Origin: Gracilibacillus halophilus YIM-C55.5
Lineage (GTDB): Bacteria; Bacillota; Bacilli; Bacillales; Amphibacillaceae
Assembly: GCF_000359605.1 (NCBI RefSeq)
Contig: NZ_APML01000006.1
Span: 1 to 53,160, forward strand
Direction: 5' to 3'
DNA length: 53,160 bases
Shown: in pieces, positions 18,343-26,010 of the stretch
Position numbering within the stretch: position 1 is the first letter of the stretch
Layout of the letters: every line of letters starts with the position of its first letter
The notes under the pieces: model-generated
Told to the model about the DNA's origin: nothing
The model's input: the letters and a program-made list of their open reading frames with translations, nothing else
The model's database searches: none
Made by a program: the position numbers and the translations under genes

Positions 18343-18367
18343 AGTCAGTGCAAACTGGCTTTTTTTT
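18343..18367 (+). terminator. Intrinsic terminator after tagO
   Basis: Stem AGTCAGT/ACTGGCT (one G-T pair) at 18343-18349 and 18354-18360, followed by T7. Confidence 0.8.
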
Positions 18368-18385
18368 ATGTTGGTTAAGGGGTGA

Positions 18386-18440
18386 TTCGTGTAATTTTGG
18401 TCTCATGGGTGATAATTCTGTCGTGAGTTGAAGAATTTAC
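18386..18440. repeat. Degenerate copy of the 20-bp repeat array
   Basis: AATT cores at 18393, 18414 and 18434 (spacing 20-21) in a context like AATTCTGTCGTGAG, matching the orientation of the array at 23240. Heavily decayed. Confidence 0.45.
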
Positions 18441-18498
18441 ATTTTACACACCTCTTTCGCTACCGGATTGATTATAGGGGTGAAAGGAGGTGAGCGAT

Positions 18499-18726
18499 AT
18501 GGCCGTTACAGAAAGAACGAATTCGCGTCTCCAGCTTGTGTTTGAAAACGGCGTTGATCCAGTGTCTGGTGACACCGTTTATGCCACACGTTCATTCAAC
18601 AATGTCAAACTGGACGCGACTGCTGATCAATTGTTTGCCATCACCGAGGTCTTAACACCACTTCAAAACCGCACGCTGAACAAAATCGAGCGTGATGATA
18701 CGGAATTAATCATGGCGGATGAGTAA
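18499..18726 (+). CDS. DUF1659 family small protein
   Basis: 75 residues from ATG 18499, 8 bases after AAAGGAGG; an upstream GTG lies on the ribosome binding site itself. The sequence (RLQLVFENGVDPVSGDTVYA, then ATADQLFAITEVLTPLQNR) fits the DUF1659 proteins of Bacillaceae, which are encoded together with DUF2922 and YvrJ genes, as here. Function unknown. No membrane span or signal. Confidence 0.85.
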   Translation: MAVTERTNSRLQLVFENGVDPVSGDTVYATRSFNNVKLDATADQLFAITEVLTPLQNRTLNKIERDDTELIMADE

Positions 18727-18764
18727 TCGCTGGCCTGTAATCGAGTGAAAAGGAGGTGATTGTT

Positions 18765-18977
18765 GTGAAAAAGATTGAGTTGAAATTCGAAAATGAAGAA
18801 GGTCATACAGTCAACGTGTCGCTGGATGATCCAGTGGAACCAGTTGATACAGCAGCGGTGAACGAGGCGATGGATACGATCTTAGCTCAGAATGCATTTT
18901 TCTCTTCAGGTGGCGAACTTGTAGGCAAGAAAAGCGCCCGCATCGTTGAACGAAATGTAACTCCAATTGAATTATAA
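18765..18977 (+). CDS. DUF2922 family small protein
   Basis: 70 residues from GTG 18765, 8 bases after AAAAGGAGG; a GTG at 18756 would overlap that site. KKIELKFENEEGHTVNVSLD and the ending SARIVERNVTPIEL match the DUF2922 family. Second gene of a three-gene operon with DUF1659 and YvrJ. Function unknown. Confidence 0.85.
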   Translation: MKKIELKFENEEGHTVNVSLDDPVEPVDTAAVNEAMDTILAQNAFFSSGGELVGKKSARIVERNVTPIEL

Positions 18978-18987
18978 TGGAAGTGAG

Positions 18988-19010
18988 GGAGTTTGCTATA
19001 CGCAAACTCC
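18988..19010 (+). promoter_or_regulatory. Hairpin just upstream of the yvrJ-like ribosome binding site
   Basis: 9-bp stem GGAGTTTGC/GCAAACTCC (18988-18996 and 19002-19010) with a 5-base loop. It ends 2 bases before GGAGGTG and has no T run, so it may tune translation of the next gene or stabilise the transcript rather than terminate it. Confidence 0.5.
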
Positions 19011-19025
19011 TTGGAGGTGAATGAA

Positions 19026-19163
19026 ATGGATGAAACGTGGATGTCGTTTATCAAAGATTTGGGCTTTCCGATCGCGGTGACTTTTTATTTATTACACCGC
19101 ATCGAAACCAAGTTAAATCGATTAATCGAATCCATCGTCGCCTTACCTGAAAAAATGAAATAA
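19026..19163 (+). CDS. YvrJ family small protein
   Basis: 45 residues; ATG 6 bases after GGAGGTG. The sequence GFPIAVTFYLLHRIETKLNR has the YvrJ pattern: one short membrane segment, then RIExKL and a basic-acidic tail. Third gene of the DUF1659/DUF2922/YvrJ operon. Function unknown, probably membrane-associated. Confidence 0.85.
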   Translation: MDETWMSFIKDLGFPIAVTFYLLHRIETKLNRLIESIVALPEKMK

Positions 19164-19169
19164 CGTAAG

Positions 19170-19370
19170 TGCGTCACGCGGGAATTCCGTGCGTCAGGCT
19201 AGAATTATGTGCGTCACGCCAGAATCCCGCACGTCACACCAGAATTCCGTGCGTCAGGCTAGAATTATGTGCGTCACACCAGAATTCCGTGTGTCACGCC
19301 AGAATCTCCCGCGCCACACCAGAATCCCGCATGTCACACCAGAATTACGCACGCCACACCAGAATCGCAC
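19170..19370. repeat. 20-bp tandem repeat array 1 (10 units)
   Basis: Ten contiguous 20-bp units of the form GCGTCACGCCAGAATTCCGT in strict register with no spacers. It includes an exact ~30-bp duplication spanning units 1-3 and 4-6 (TCCGTGCGTCAGGCTAGAAT and on). The unit contains a near-palindrome GCGTCACGC and a GAATTC core. It lies between convergent genes; open frames across it are translation artefacts. Confidence 0.92.
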
Positions 19371-19405
19371 GCGCAGACATCACAACCACCCTCTATCCAA
19401 ACAAA

Positions 19406-19434
19406 CCTCAGCTAACCACTTGCGTTAGCTGAGG
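19406..19434 (-). terminator. Terminator for the DUF1540 gene
   Basis: 10-bp stem CCTCAGCTAA/TTAGCTGAGG (19406-19415 and 19425-19434); the T-rich side (TTTGTTTGG) is on the minus strand, after the DUF1540 gene. Confidence 0.65.
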
Positions 19435-19450
19435 TCATTAAAGAAGGCAG

Positions 19451-19606
19451 TCAGACGGTTGGTTCAAAGGTTTGGCAATCGGTCTCTTTCACATCGTTTG
19501 CCTGTTTCCCGTTATGGCTCACGATATAAATGTTCTCGGCAATACAGCGATTACCCTCTTTCCAGTACTTACAATTGTTAACCTCACACATGACATCTTT
19601 CGCCAT
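19451..19606 (-). CDS. DUF1540 domain small Cys-rich protein
   Basis: 51 residues, ATG at 19606 behind AGGAGGTGGGTAGG. Four cysteines in the DUF1540 arrangement: CEVNNCKYWKEGNRC and a late TDCQTFEP. The pattern suggests a small metal-binding or structural domain; function unknown. Downstream of, and on the same strand as, the HTH-TPR regulator (44 bp gap), so possibly co-transcribed. Confidence 0.85.
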   Translation of the reverse strand: MAKDVMCEVNNCKYWKEGNRCIAENIYIVSHNGKQANDVKETDCQTFEPTV

Positions 19607-19650
19607 CCTACCCACCTCCTATAGCATTATTTTTTCACGTAGCGCTCTCC

Positions 19651-20928
19651 TTATGTCTGGTGTTTCGTGGTAATTTTCGTTCGATATCGTTCACGCGCCT
19701 CTGCTACAAGTTCGATCCCTTTTAAAAAATACACAGCAGCTCCCTTATAATTGCGTTTGTTATGATACGATTGGCCGATGAATTTATAGCAATCGAATCG
19801 GGCAGGATAATTTCCCGTCTTCTCATAAAAAGGGATGATTTCTTTTTCAATATGGTCAATTGAAGCGCGCCCGTTGATATTGTATTTCAACATTTCCAAA
19901 TGATAGCGATACGTTTGATTCTTTTGTATCGTTAACCCTGATTCTACATAATCTAAAGCATGTTCATACTTACCCATTTCAAAATAGATCGTGGCCACAT
20001 GATACACGGAAATAATCCGTTTCTCTTGTCGACGCTCCAATTGAATGGCATCACGTAGATGTTGAAGCGCTGGTTGTACCTTATTTTGTTGAAATTGCGC
20101 TATCGCTAATCTTCGCAGGAACAAAATTTTATACATGCTTAATCGCGGATCGTTAGGAAATTGATAAATCAGTGAGGCCAATGCCTTTTCAGCGTTTTCG
20201 TGATTTTTTCGTAGAATATCATTAGCAGAGAGTACTAAGAAGCAGAAGTACGTAGGAATGAAGTTGTAATCTTCCCGATATAGCCTCATGGCGTAGCGGG
20301 CATGATCGGTTGAATTGTGCGTCATTTCCATATGATATTGTAAAAAAGCAAGCAGCAAATTAATTTCGGGATCGTTTTCGTAGAAGTGGTTGTCCAAATC
20401 GATCGCACGCTTTAAATAGTGGAAGGCTTTTAAGTATTCGTGTGTTTTCAAATAGTACAGGCCGATCCATTTCAAACATTGGAATGAATCTTCCTTCACT
20501 AGCAGCGTAGCCAATGATTCCATCGAAACAAGCTTTAGGTTCGCTTCTTCCATGTCGTTCATGAGTAATACATGGCGAAATCGATAAAGGGAATAGAGAT
20601 GATTGACATAATGTGAATGAGATGTGGGGAACATCTTCTCTAAGCGTTTCGCGATCGATTCAGCTTGATCTAAGTACATTTTGTCTAGTGCGTCTTTCCA
20701 AGTCGACAATTCTTGCTTCAATTGTTCATCCGTCTGATAAATGGTTGAAAGTTCCTTGACGTGTAAAGCTTCTGCCAGTTGATCCAACAATTCTTGTGTC
20801 GGCGTGTGTTTCCCTGCTTCGACTTTACTAATCTGAGAATGCGAGCAATTGACTTTTCCAGCTAAATGCTTTTGCGACCAGCCTAATGCTTTGCGGTAGT
20901 CGCGAATGATATGTCCGATCTCATACAA
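19651..20928 (-). CDS. XRE-type regulator with TPR-like C-terminal domain
   Basis: 425 residues. HTH_3 domain at 6-60 (IIRDYRKALGWSQKHLAGKV, then SHSQISKVEAGKHTPT), followed by about 350 residues of helical repeats with TPR character (ALDKMYLDQAESIAKRLEKM, EYLKAFHYLKRAIDL, HALDYVESGL, YKGAAVYFLKGIEL). This is the architecture of RRNPP regulators (PlcR, NprR, PrgX, Rgg), which bind secreted peptides, but also of other TPR regulators. No obvious secreted pro-peptide gene lies directly downstream; the neighbours are DUF1540 and, upstream, a 57-residue membrane peptide. RBS GGAAAGG. Target genes unknown. Confidence 0.85.
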   Translation of the reverse strand: MYEIGHIIRDYRKALGWSQKHLAGKVNCSHSQISKVEAGKHTPTQELLDQLAEALHVKELSTIYQTDEQLKQELSTWKDALDKMYLDQAESIAKRLEKMFPTSHSHYVNHLYSLYRFRHVLLMNDMEEANLKLVSMESLATLLVKEDSFQCLKWIGLYYLKTHEYLKAFHYLKRAIDLDNHFYENDPEINLLLAFLQYHMEMTHNSTDHARYAMRLYREDYNFIPTYFCFLVLSANDILRKNHENAEKALASLIYQFPNDPRLSMYKILFLRRLAIAQFQQNKVQPALQHLRDAIQLERRQEKRIISVYHVATIYFEMGKYEHALDYVESGLTIQKNQTYRYHLEMLKYNINGRASIDHIEKEIIPFYEKTGNYPARFDCYKFIGQSYHNKRNYKGAAVYFLKGIELVAEARERYRTKITTKHQT

Positions 20929-21007
20929 ATCTTTCCCATCCTTTCCAATTTTATTACAATAAAATAATTCGATAGGAAATGACAGATTCCTGCCTATTTT
21001 TAGAAAT

Positions 21008-21181
21008 TTATCGGAATTTGTTCATTTTTATCCAACCTTCAACGACAAATCCGACCATCACGACCACTAAAAGGATGAGAAACGTCTTCATTCCAATCAT
21101 CGGCACGACAAAAATAAGCCACGGCACAAACACGATGAATCCGAAAATCATCATAAAGAAAAAAGAAAAGATGTCACGCAT
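21008..21181 (-). CDS. 57-residue hydrophobic membrane peptide
   Basis: ATG at 21181 behind AAGGAGGGATCAAC, a strong ribosome binding site that supports a real gene. The product starts MRDIFSFFFMMIFGFIVF, has two membrane segments (about 5-27 and 31-49) and a basic end (WIKMNKFR). No family recognised. It lies upstream of the HTH-TPR regulator on the same strand, 79 bp away, and divergent from the nitroreductase. Confidence 0.7.
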   Translation of the reverse strand: MRDIFSFFFMMIFGFIVFVPWLIFVVPMIGMKTFLILLVVVMVGFVVEGWIKMNKFR

Positions 21182-21238
21182 GTTGATCCCTCCTTATATC
21201 ATACGCTATGACAGATGCCTTGTTTTGGTGCGTTTGTT

Positions 21239-21268
21239 TTGAGTGGTGGTGATAAATGTGTTTATAAT
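21239..21268 (+). promoter_or_regulatory. Probable sigma-A promoter of the nitroreductase gene
   Basis: TTGAGT (21239-21244), 18-base spacer, TATAAT (21263-21268), 35 bases before the start codon. Confidence 0.55.
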
Positions 21269-21303
21269 AGAGTGGTAAAAAAATAGACAGGGGGAAATCT
21301 ATT

Positions 21304-21876
21304 ATGGCTAACATAAATGTACAAGATTACCGAAAAGCGGATTACGCAATTGATGATATGTTTTTACAACGTTGGTCGCCGCGTGCATTTTCGGATGAAG
21401 AGATTGACGAAGAAACGCTCATGAGTGTATTGGAAGCAGCACGCTGGGCACCATCTGGTAGCAATAAACAACCGTGGCATTTTGTCATCGCACGTAATCA
21501 GGAGGATCGCGAGCGCTTCCAATCTTTTATTATGGATGGAAATCGTGTGTGGTGTGACAAAGCACCTGCTTACGTACTCATTCTATCCGACCGTGAAGCA
21601 GGCGGTTCGCACGCATTCGACGCTGGCACTGCTTGGGGCTTCCTTTCTCTTCAAGCGATGAAAAAAGGATTGATCACACACGCAATGGGTGGCTTCCATA
21701 AAGATCAAGCACGCGAGGAATTAGGCATTCCAGAAAAATATGATGTGCACGCTGTGATTGCGATCGGTTATCAAGATGAGATGGAAAAACTCGATGAACA
21801 ACTCCAAGAGCGTGAAAAACCATCTGACCGCCGCAAACTCGCCGACAGCCTCACCGAAGGCACCTTCAAAGAATAA
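21304..21876 (+). CDS. Nitroreductase family flavoprotein
   Basis: 190 residues. The FMN-binding opening (LQRWSPRAFSDEEI, then EAARWAPSGSNKQPWHFV) and the later GTAWGFLSLQAMKKGLITH and EELGIPEKYDVHAVIAIGY are standard for nitroreductase-family NAD(P)H-dependent enzymes. Substrate cannot be predicted. Start ATG after AGGGGGAAATC; monocistronic with its own promoter and terminator. Confidence 0.92.
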   Translation: MANINVQDYRKADYAIDDMFLQRWSPRAFSDEEIDEETLMSVLEAARWAPSGSNKQPWHFVIARNQEDRERFQSFIMDGNRVWCDKAPAYVLILSDREAGGSHAFDAGTAWGFLSLQAMKKGLITHAMGGFHKDQAREELGIPEKYDVHAVIAIGYQDEMEKLDEQLQEREKPSDRRKLADSLTEGTFKE

Positions 21877-21898
21877 CATCCTCCCCCGCGAGGATGTT
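21875..21898 (+). terminator. Intrinsic terminator after the nitroreductase gene
   Basis: Stem AACATCCTC/GAGGATGTT (21875-21883 and 21890-21898) overlapping the stop codon, followed by TATTTAG. Confidence 0.7.
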
Positions 21899-21910
21899 TA
21901 TTTAGTGTGG

Positions 21911-22157
21911 AGCGTCAGGCTAGAATCCGGTACGCCACGCCAGAATCCCGCACGTCAGGCTAGAAATCCGCGCGTCACGCCAGAATTCCGCACGTCAGGC
22001 GAGAATCCTGTGCGTCACGTTAGAATGTTGAGCGTCACGCTAGAATTCCGCACCTCACGCCAGAATCTCGTGCGTCACGCTAGAATATCGCACGCCACGC
22101 CAGAATTCCGCGCGTCAGGCTAGAATTCCGTGCGCCACGCTAGAATCTCGCACGCCA
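21911..22157. repeat. 20-bp tandem repeat array 2 (about 12 units)
   Basis: Twelve full 20-bp units plus a partial one with no insertion or deletion, consensus close to CGCGTCACGCYAGAATTCCG, same orientation as array 1. Units alternate between CCAGAAT and CTAGAAT forms. It fills the space between the convergent nitroreductase and NERD genes. Confidence 0.93.
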
Positions 22158-22181
22158 ACACACCACACGCATAATCCACCC

Positions 22182-23129
22182 TCATTTCCCTTTTTCCATA
22201 AAATAAACGCTCCCTTTCGTCGAGCCATCACGCGCTAACATATCACTACTATTCATGAGCGTCCATGCCGTATGTGACTTCTCAATCTGCAAAAAACGCC
22301 GACAATCCATATTCGTCATTTGATCACTAACAAAATAAAAATAATCAATAAACGCTTCAATATGCGCATCCCTCGAACGACAACCGCAATGCTTGCATTT
22401 CCAGATATACCGCGACCGTTGCATCCCCAGCCGCTGACACGAAGGGCAAGCCGTACCACACAAAATATCATCTGCATCCACTTGAAAATCAATCCGCGGC
22501 TCACAATGCGCTTCCATCAATCGCTCACCGATCTGCACCACCTCGCGCATACTCAATCGTTCGCGACGATACTTCTCATAAAAGGTAAGAATCGTCGACT
22601 TTAATCGTTTAAAATGCATAATCTTTTGATGAACCCACTGACTACTTTCATCAGCATGAACACTCGCACGCGCATCAGCCAACCCCACCAAATAAAAAAT
22701 CGGATAATTCGACACACGTATCCATTTTTGTAACTGATCACGCTGCTCTTTGGCTTGATGAATCGGGTCGTCCATCGGATACTTCTCATAATGGAAATTG
22801 TTCGCATTTTGGGTAAAAGTGAAGCGGTCGTTCTGACTTTTGACTTCGATAATGCAACCGAATGAGGGCGTAAGAAGTAAGCAGTCGATTTGAAAATGGG
22901 AGCCATCAGAAGCGGGTAAGCGGAGATCATGAAGAATGACCATCTTCCTAATGTCGGCATTGATGCGCCGAATGTAGTAGGGCAAGGCAGCCTCAGCTTC
23001 GTAGCCTTTTTCAAGATTGTTCAGCTCTTGCAACAACCGTTTGCGATGCGGGCTCTGCTTTTTCAGCCGTGATAACAGCCGCCGCAGATAGTATAACCGC
23101 TTTGGCACGGTGAGTTTTTTGATAATCAT
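22182..23129 (-). CDS. NERD domain (nuclease-related) protein
   Basis: 315 residues. The NERD core lies at about 45-160: LPASDGSHFQIDCLLLTPSF followed by GCIIEVKSQNDRFTF gives the Asp and Glu-x-Lys of a PD-(D/E)XK-like nuclease fold. The C-terminal part holds a zinc ribbon (CPSCQRLGMQRSRYIWKCKHCGC). ATG follows AAGGAGGTGAAATC. NERD proteins are widespread in bacilli and presumed to act on DNA; the actual role is unknown. The gene is flanked by 20-bp repeat arrays in opposite orientations. Confidence 0.88.
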   Translation of the reverse strand: MIIKKLTVPKRLYYLRRLLSRLKKQSPHRKRLLQELNNLEKGYEAEAALPYYIRRINADIRKMVILHDLRLPASDGSHFQIDCLLLTPSFGCIIEVKSQNDRFTFTQNANNFHYEKYPMDDPIHQAKEQRDQLQKWIRVSNYPIFYLVGLADARASVHADESSQWVHQKIMHFKRLKSTILTFYEKYRRERLSMREVVQIGERLMEAHCEPRIDFQVDADDILCGTACPSCQRLGMQRSRYIWKCKHCGCRSRDAHIEAFIDYFYFVSDQMTNMDCRRFLQIEKSHTAWTLMNSSDMLARDGSTKGSVYFMEKGK

Positions 23130-23239
23130 GATTTCACCTCCTTTTCATACGCTACATATATTCGACAATTTTGGGTAAATTCCTTCTTGTAAGAAAAAGG
23201 TCGTGAAAATTCCTGTTTTGTAGAGGATCTGGCAGTGTG

Positions 23240-23386
23240 GGGTGCGATAATTCTAGCGTGGTGGGTGAGATTCTGGCCTGGCGCGCGGAATTCTGGCGTG
23301 ACGCACGGAATTCTGGCCTCACGCACAGGATTCTGGCCTGACGCGCGGAATTCTGGCCTGACGTACGGAATTCTAGCGTGACGCAC
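23240..23386. repeat. 20-bp tandem repeat array 3 (7 units, inverted)
   Basis: Seven units in the reverse orientation to arrays 1 and 2, consensus near GGAATTCTGGCCTGACGCGC, strict 20-bp period. Located about 110 bp upstream of the NERD gene start. Confidence 0.9.
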
Positions 23387-23492
23387 AACCGACTCATAAA
23401 CAAAAATTTAAACATTTCTAACTAGTTTAATGACAATTTATGTAATTAAACGGTAAAAAAGTATGAATTTCCGCTTTATTCCAATGATTTTC

Positions 23493-23521
23493 TTGTCAAA
23501 ATAAGGCGAAAAAGGTATTAT
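23493..23521 (+). promoter_or_regulatory. Probable sigma-A promoter of the LuxR-type regulator
   Basis: TTGTCA (23493-23498), 17-base spacer, TATTAT (23516-23521). It leaves a leader of about 180 bases before the start codon of the regulator at 23713. Confidence 0.6.
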
Positions 23522-23589
23522 AATCATAGTGCAAAAATTCCATACAAGAGATAACTAATCGAAAGCTTAGCCTACTGTATAATCCAAAA

Positions 23590-23619
23590 GGGCTAATTCT
23601 ATCTCGCTAGAATTAGCCC
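23590..23619 (+). promoter_or_regulatory. Strong hairpin in the leader of the LuxR-type regulator
   Basis: Perfect 12-bp stem GGGCTAATTCTA (23590-23601) and its complement (23608-23619), 6-base loop, then TTCAATG with no clean T run. It lies between the proposed promoter and the coding start, so attenuation or RNA protection is possible. The rest of the 300-base gap (23400-23712) holds no gene. Confidence 0.6.
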
Positions 23620-23712
23620 TTCAATGTATAAAAATGAGTGCAAACATCATGACCAACCTCCCTGGATATCTCATTACGAAAGGAACATTTCAAAGGAGGA
23701 ATTAATAGAATT

Positions 23713-24342
23713 ATGAGAATTGCTGTTATGAAAGAACCATCTGTGTACAGAGAAGGACTAGTCGGCGTGCTTCGGAGTGCATTTCCAAGATATGAAACAG
23801 TCGTTATGAATCCGCAAGAAGAAGAGAAATTGTCGAAATATATTGTTGATTTGCTCGTTGTCGATATCGACTCACATCACGACACCATACCACTTATCCA
23901 ACACTATGCAGACCAAGGGAAAAAAATCATCGTCTGGACAGAAAACTTACAACACCCAGGTTTAGTCGATCTATTTCGACTCCAGTTACAAGGTTACTTT
24001 TTCAATGGAATGGAGAAAGACGAACTTGTACATGCCATCCAGAAGATCTTGATCGGCCAACCATATGTGCATGAAGAACTATCATCCGTTTTATTAGGTA
24101 CTTATCGAGAAATCAATAATCTGAAAGAAACTCGTCCGGTAGGCGTGTTTACAAATCGTGAGTGGGAAATCATGGGGCTACTTACCAAAGGATATAACAA
24201 TGAAAAAATTGGCACGAAACTATACATAACTGAAAAAACCGTCAAGAACCATGTTAGCTCCATTCTAAAAAAACTAGGAGTTCCAGATCGAACCAACGCC
24301 GTACTTACCGCACTACGAAATCGCTGGTTCACCATTTCTTAA
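23713..24342 (+). CDS. NarL/LuxR-type response regulator
   Basis: 209 residues. The N-terminal 120 residues have a receiver-like fold (IVDLLVVDIDSHH carries the Asp region; KKIIVWTENLQHPG follows), though the usual acidic pocket at the start is not obvious (MRIAVMKEPSVYREG). The C-terminal GerE/LuxR HTH is clear: FTNREWEIMGLLTKGYNNEK and KLYITEKTVKNHVSSILKKL. No sensor kinase gene is adjacent. Located directly upstream of the Wzz/BY-kinase operon, it is the likely regulator of the exopolysaccharide locus (inference). RBS AAAGGAGGA with a 12-base spacing. Confidence 0.85.
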   Translation: MRIAVMKEPSVYREGLVGVLRSAFPRYETVVMNPQEEEKLSKYIVDLLVVDIDSHHDTIPLIQHYADQGKKIIVWTENLQHPGLVDLFRLQLQGYFFNGMEKDELVHAIQKILIGQPYVHEELSSVLLGTYREINNLKETRPVGVFTNREWEIMGLLTKGYNNEKIGTKLYITEKTVKNHVSSILKKLGVPDRTNAVLTALRNRWFTIS

Positions 24343-24378
24343 AGTAAAGTTCCTCATTACAGGTGCTTTACTTTTTTT
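24341..24378 (+). terminator. Intrinsic terminator after the LuxR-type regulator
   Basis: 9-bp stem AAAGTAAAG/CTTTACTTT (24341-24349 and 24366-24374) merging into a T run; the first two stem bases are the last two bases of the stop codon. Confidence 0.8.
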
Positions 24379-24423
24379 CTTTTATTATTTTTTTGAAAAG
24401 CTTATCACAAACTTAATAGATTA

Positions 24424-24432
24424 TGTTATAAT
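24424..24432 (+). promoter_or_regulatory. Extended -10 promoter of the exopolysaccharide head operon
   Basis: TGTTATAAT type extended -10 (TG at 24424-24425, TATAAT at 24427-24432), 55 bases before the Wzz-like gene; no good -35 hexamer. Confidence 0.5.
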
Positions 24433-24486
24433 TTCTTTTGTGCTTACTGCTTACATACTCAATCTATTTCGGGGGTAAAACGAGTT

Positions 24487-25263
24487 ATGGAAGAAACAAT
24501 TTCACTGAAAGAAATATTTGAAGTATTAAAAAAACGAATCGCATTAATCATTCTTTTAACGATAGGAGCTGCAATCGTAAGTGCAGTTGTTAGTTTCTGG
24601 ATCATCACACCAACTTACGAATCATCGACACAATTCATTGTCAATCAAGACTCAGGCGAACAAGAAACGGTGAATTTAAATGAAATTCGTTCCAATGTAG
24701 AAATTATCAATACCTATAATGATATTATTACAAGTAATCGAATTCTAGACCAAGTAGTGGAAGAAGTGAATTTAACAATTTCACCAGGAGCTCTTGCAGA
24801 AAAAATAACGGTATCAAGCACCGATAGTTCACAAGTCGTAACATTAACGGCAAACGATACTGATCCAGATGTGGCAACAGAAATCGCCAATACAACGGTC
24901 CAAATCTTTCAAAATGATTTGCCTGAATTAATGAACGTCAATAACGTCAACATTCTCACCGAAGCAACGGTTTCGAGTAACCCAACACCTGTGAGCCCGA
25001 AGCCGATGCTTAATATTGCGATTGCGATTGTGCTTGGCTTAATGATCGGTGTCGGACTCGCCTTCTTACTTGAATATATGGACAACACGATTGAATCAGA
25101 AACCGATGTCGAAGAACGTATGGAATTGCCGATTCTTGGCGTCGTGTCCCATATTGATGAAAAAGACATGTTAAAAACATCCATGAATCAACCGTCAGCG
25201 CAAGGATCGTCAGCGCAAGGATCAGGATCAATGGCTAGAAAAGGGGAGAGAGCACATGGTTAA
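24487..25263 (+). CDS. Wzz/CapA-type chain-length determinant and BY-kinase modulator
   Basis: 258 residues. Membrane spans at about 17-40 (IALIILLTIGAAIVSAVVSF) and 177-198 (NIAIAIVLGLMIGVGLAFLL) enclose an extracellular Wzz domain; PTPVSPKP lies before the second span as usual. A short cytoplasmic tail ends in a low-complexity repeat (QPSAQGSSAQGSGS). In Firmicutes such proteins activate the separate BY-kinase through the C-terminal tail. Overlaps the kinase gene by 8 bp (ATGGTTAA), so translation is coupled. RBS CGGGGGTAAAA. Confidence 0.92.
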   Translation: MEETISLKEIFEVLKKRIALIILLTIGAAIVSAVVSFWIITPTYESSTQFIVNQDSGEQETVNLNEIRSNVEIINTYNDIITSNRILDQVVEEVNLTISPGALAEKITVSSTDSSQVVTLTANDTDPDVATEIANTTVQIFQNDLPELMNVNNVNILTEATVSSNPTPVSPKPMLNIAIAIVLGLMIGVGLAFLLEYMDNTIESETDVEERMELPILGVVSHIDEKDMLKTSMNQPSAQGSSAQGSGSMARKGERAHG

Positions 25264-25951
25264 ACGAAAGAAAAAAGCAAACCAATCAACAGCTCGTCAC
25301 TTAATTACAAAACTGAATCCTCGCTCGCCAATATCGGAACAATACAAGACGATTCGTACCAATATCCAGTTCTCATCAGTTGATGGCGAATTACGTAAAA
25401 TGTTTGTCACATCATCAGGTCCATCAGAAGGGAAGTCATCAACCACAGCGAATTTAGCCATCGTGTTTGCGCAACAAGGAAAAAAAGTGTTGCTCATCGA
25501 CGCCGATATGCGTAAACCGACATTGCATTATACATTTCGTGTGGACAACCGTCGCGGGTTAAGCAGTGTGTTAGTTGGTGAATTATCATTAGATGAGTCC
25601 ATCAAACATAGTGACGTCTCTAATTTAGATGTTCTTACGTGTGGTCCGATTCCGCCGAACCCGTCTGAACTTCTTGGTTCAAAATCGATGGAAATTGTGA
25701 CAGAACAGGCTCTAGAACAATACGATATGGTCATTTTCGATACACCGCCAGTCCTTGCGGTAACCGATGCACAAATTCTTTCAAATCTTTGTGATGGTGC
25801 CGTCCTCGTTGTTCGCAGTAACCAGACAGAATACGACGCAGCCACGAAGGCAAAAGAATTACTAGAAGTAGGGGACGCGAAATTATTAGGCGTTGTGCTT
25901 AACGACCGTGAATTAAAACGAAGCAATTACTACTATTATTATGGGAATTAA
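25256..25951 (+). CDS. Bacterial tyrosine kinase (CapB/EpsB type)
   Basis: 231 residues. Walker A GPSEGKSS (55-62, Lys60), Walker A' VLLIDADMRKP (78-88), Walker B-type VIFDTPP (159-165), and the autophosphorylated C-terminal tyrosine cluster (YYYYYGN, 225-231). It works with the upstream modulator to control polymer length and export and is usually reversed by the CpsB phosphatase encoded just downstream. A terminator follows, separating it from the phosphatase genes. Confidence 0.95.
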   Translation: MVKRKKKANQSTARHLITKLNPRSPISEQYKTIRTNIQFSSVDGELRKMFVTSSGPSEGKSSTTANLAIVFAQQGKKVLLIDADMRKPTLHYTFRVDNRRGLSSVLVGELSLDESIKHSDVSNLDVLTCGPIPPNPSELLGSKSMEIVTEQALEQYDMVIFDTPPVLAVTDAQILSNLCDGAVLVVRSNQTEYDAATKAKELLEVGDAKLLGVVLNDRELKRSNYYYYYGN

Positions 25952-25975
25952 CCATATATCTATTACGAACGTAAG

Positions 25976-26010
25976 AACTCCAGCTTAGACCTACAAGCTG
26001 GAGTTTTTTT
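25976..26010 (+). terminator. Intrinsic terminator after the BY-kinase gene
   Basis: Perfect 11-bp stem AACTCCAGCTT/AAGCTGGAGTT (25976-25986 and 25995-26005) continuing into T7. Confidence 0.88.

Noticed and set aside
19169-19432. Open frames through 20-bp array 1, and similar ones in arrays 2 and 3
   Set aside because: Artefact of the strict 20-bp repeat (period not a multiple of three); several overlapping frames are open at once and the translated text is repetitive.
19170-22157. CRISPR array
   Set aside because: Units are contiguous with no unique spacers, 20 bp long, and no cas gene is near.
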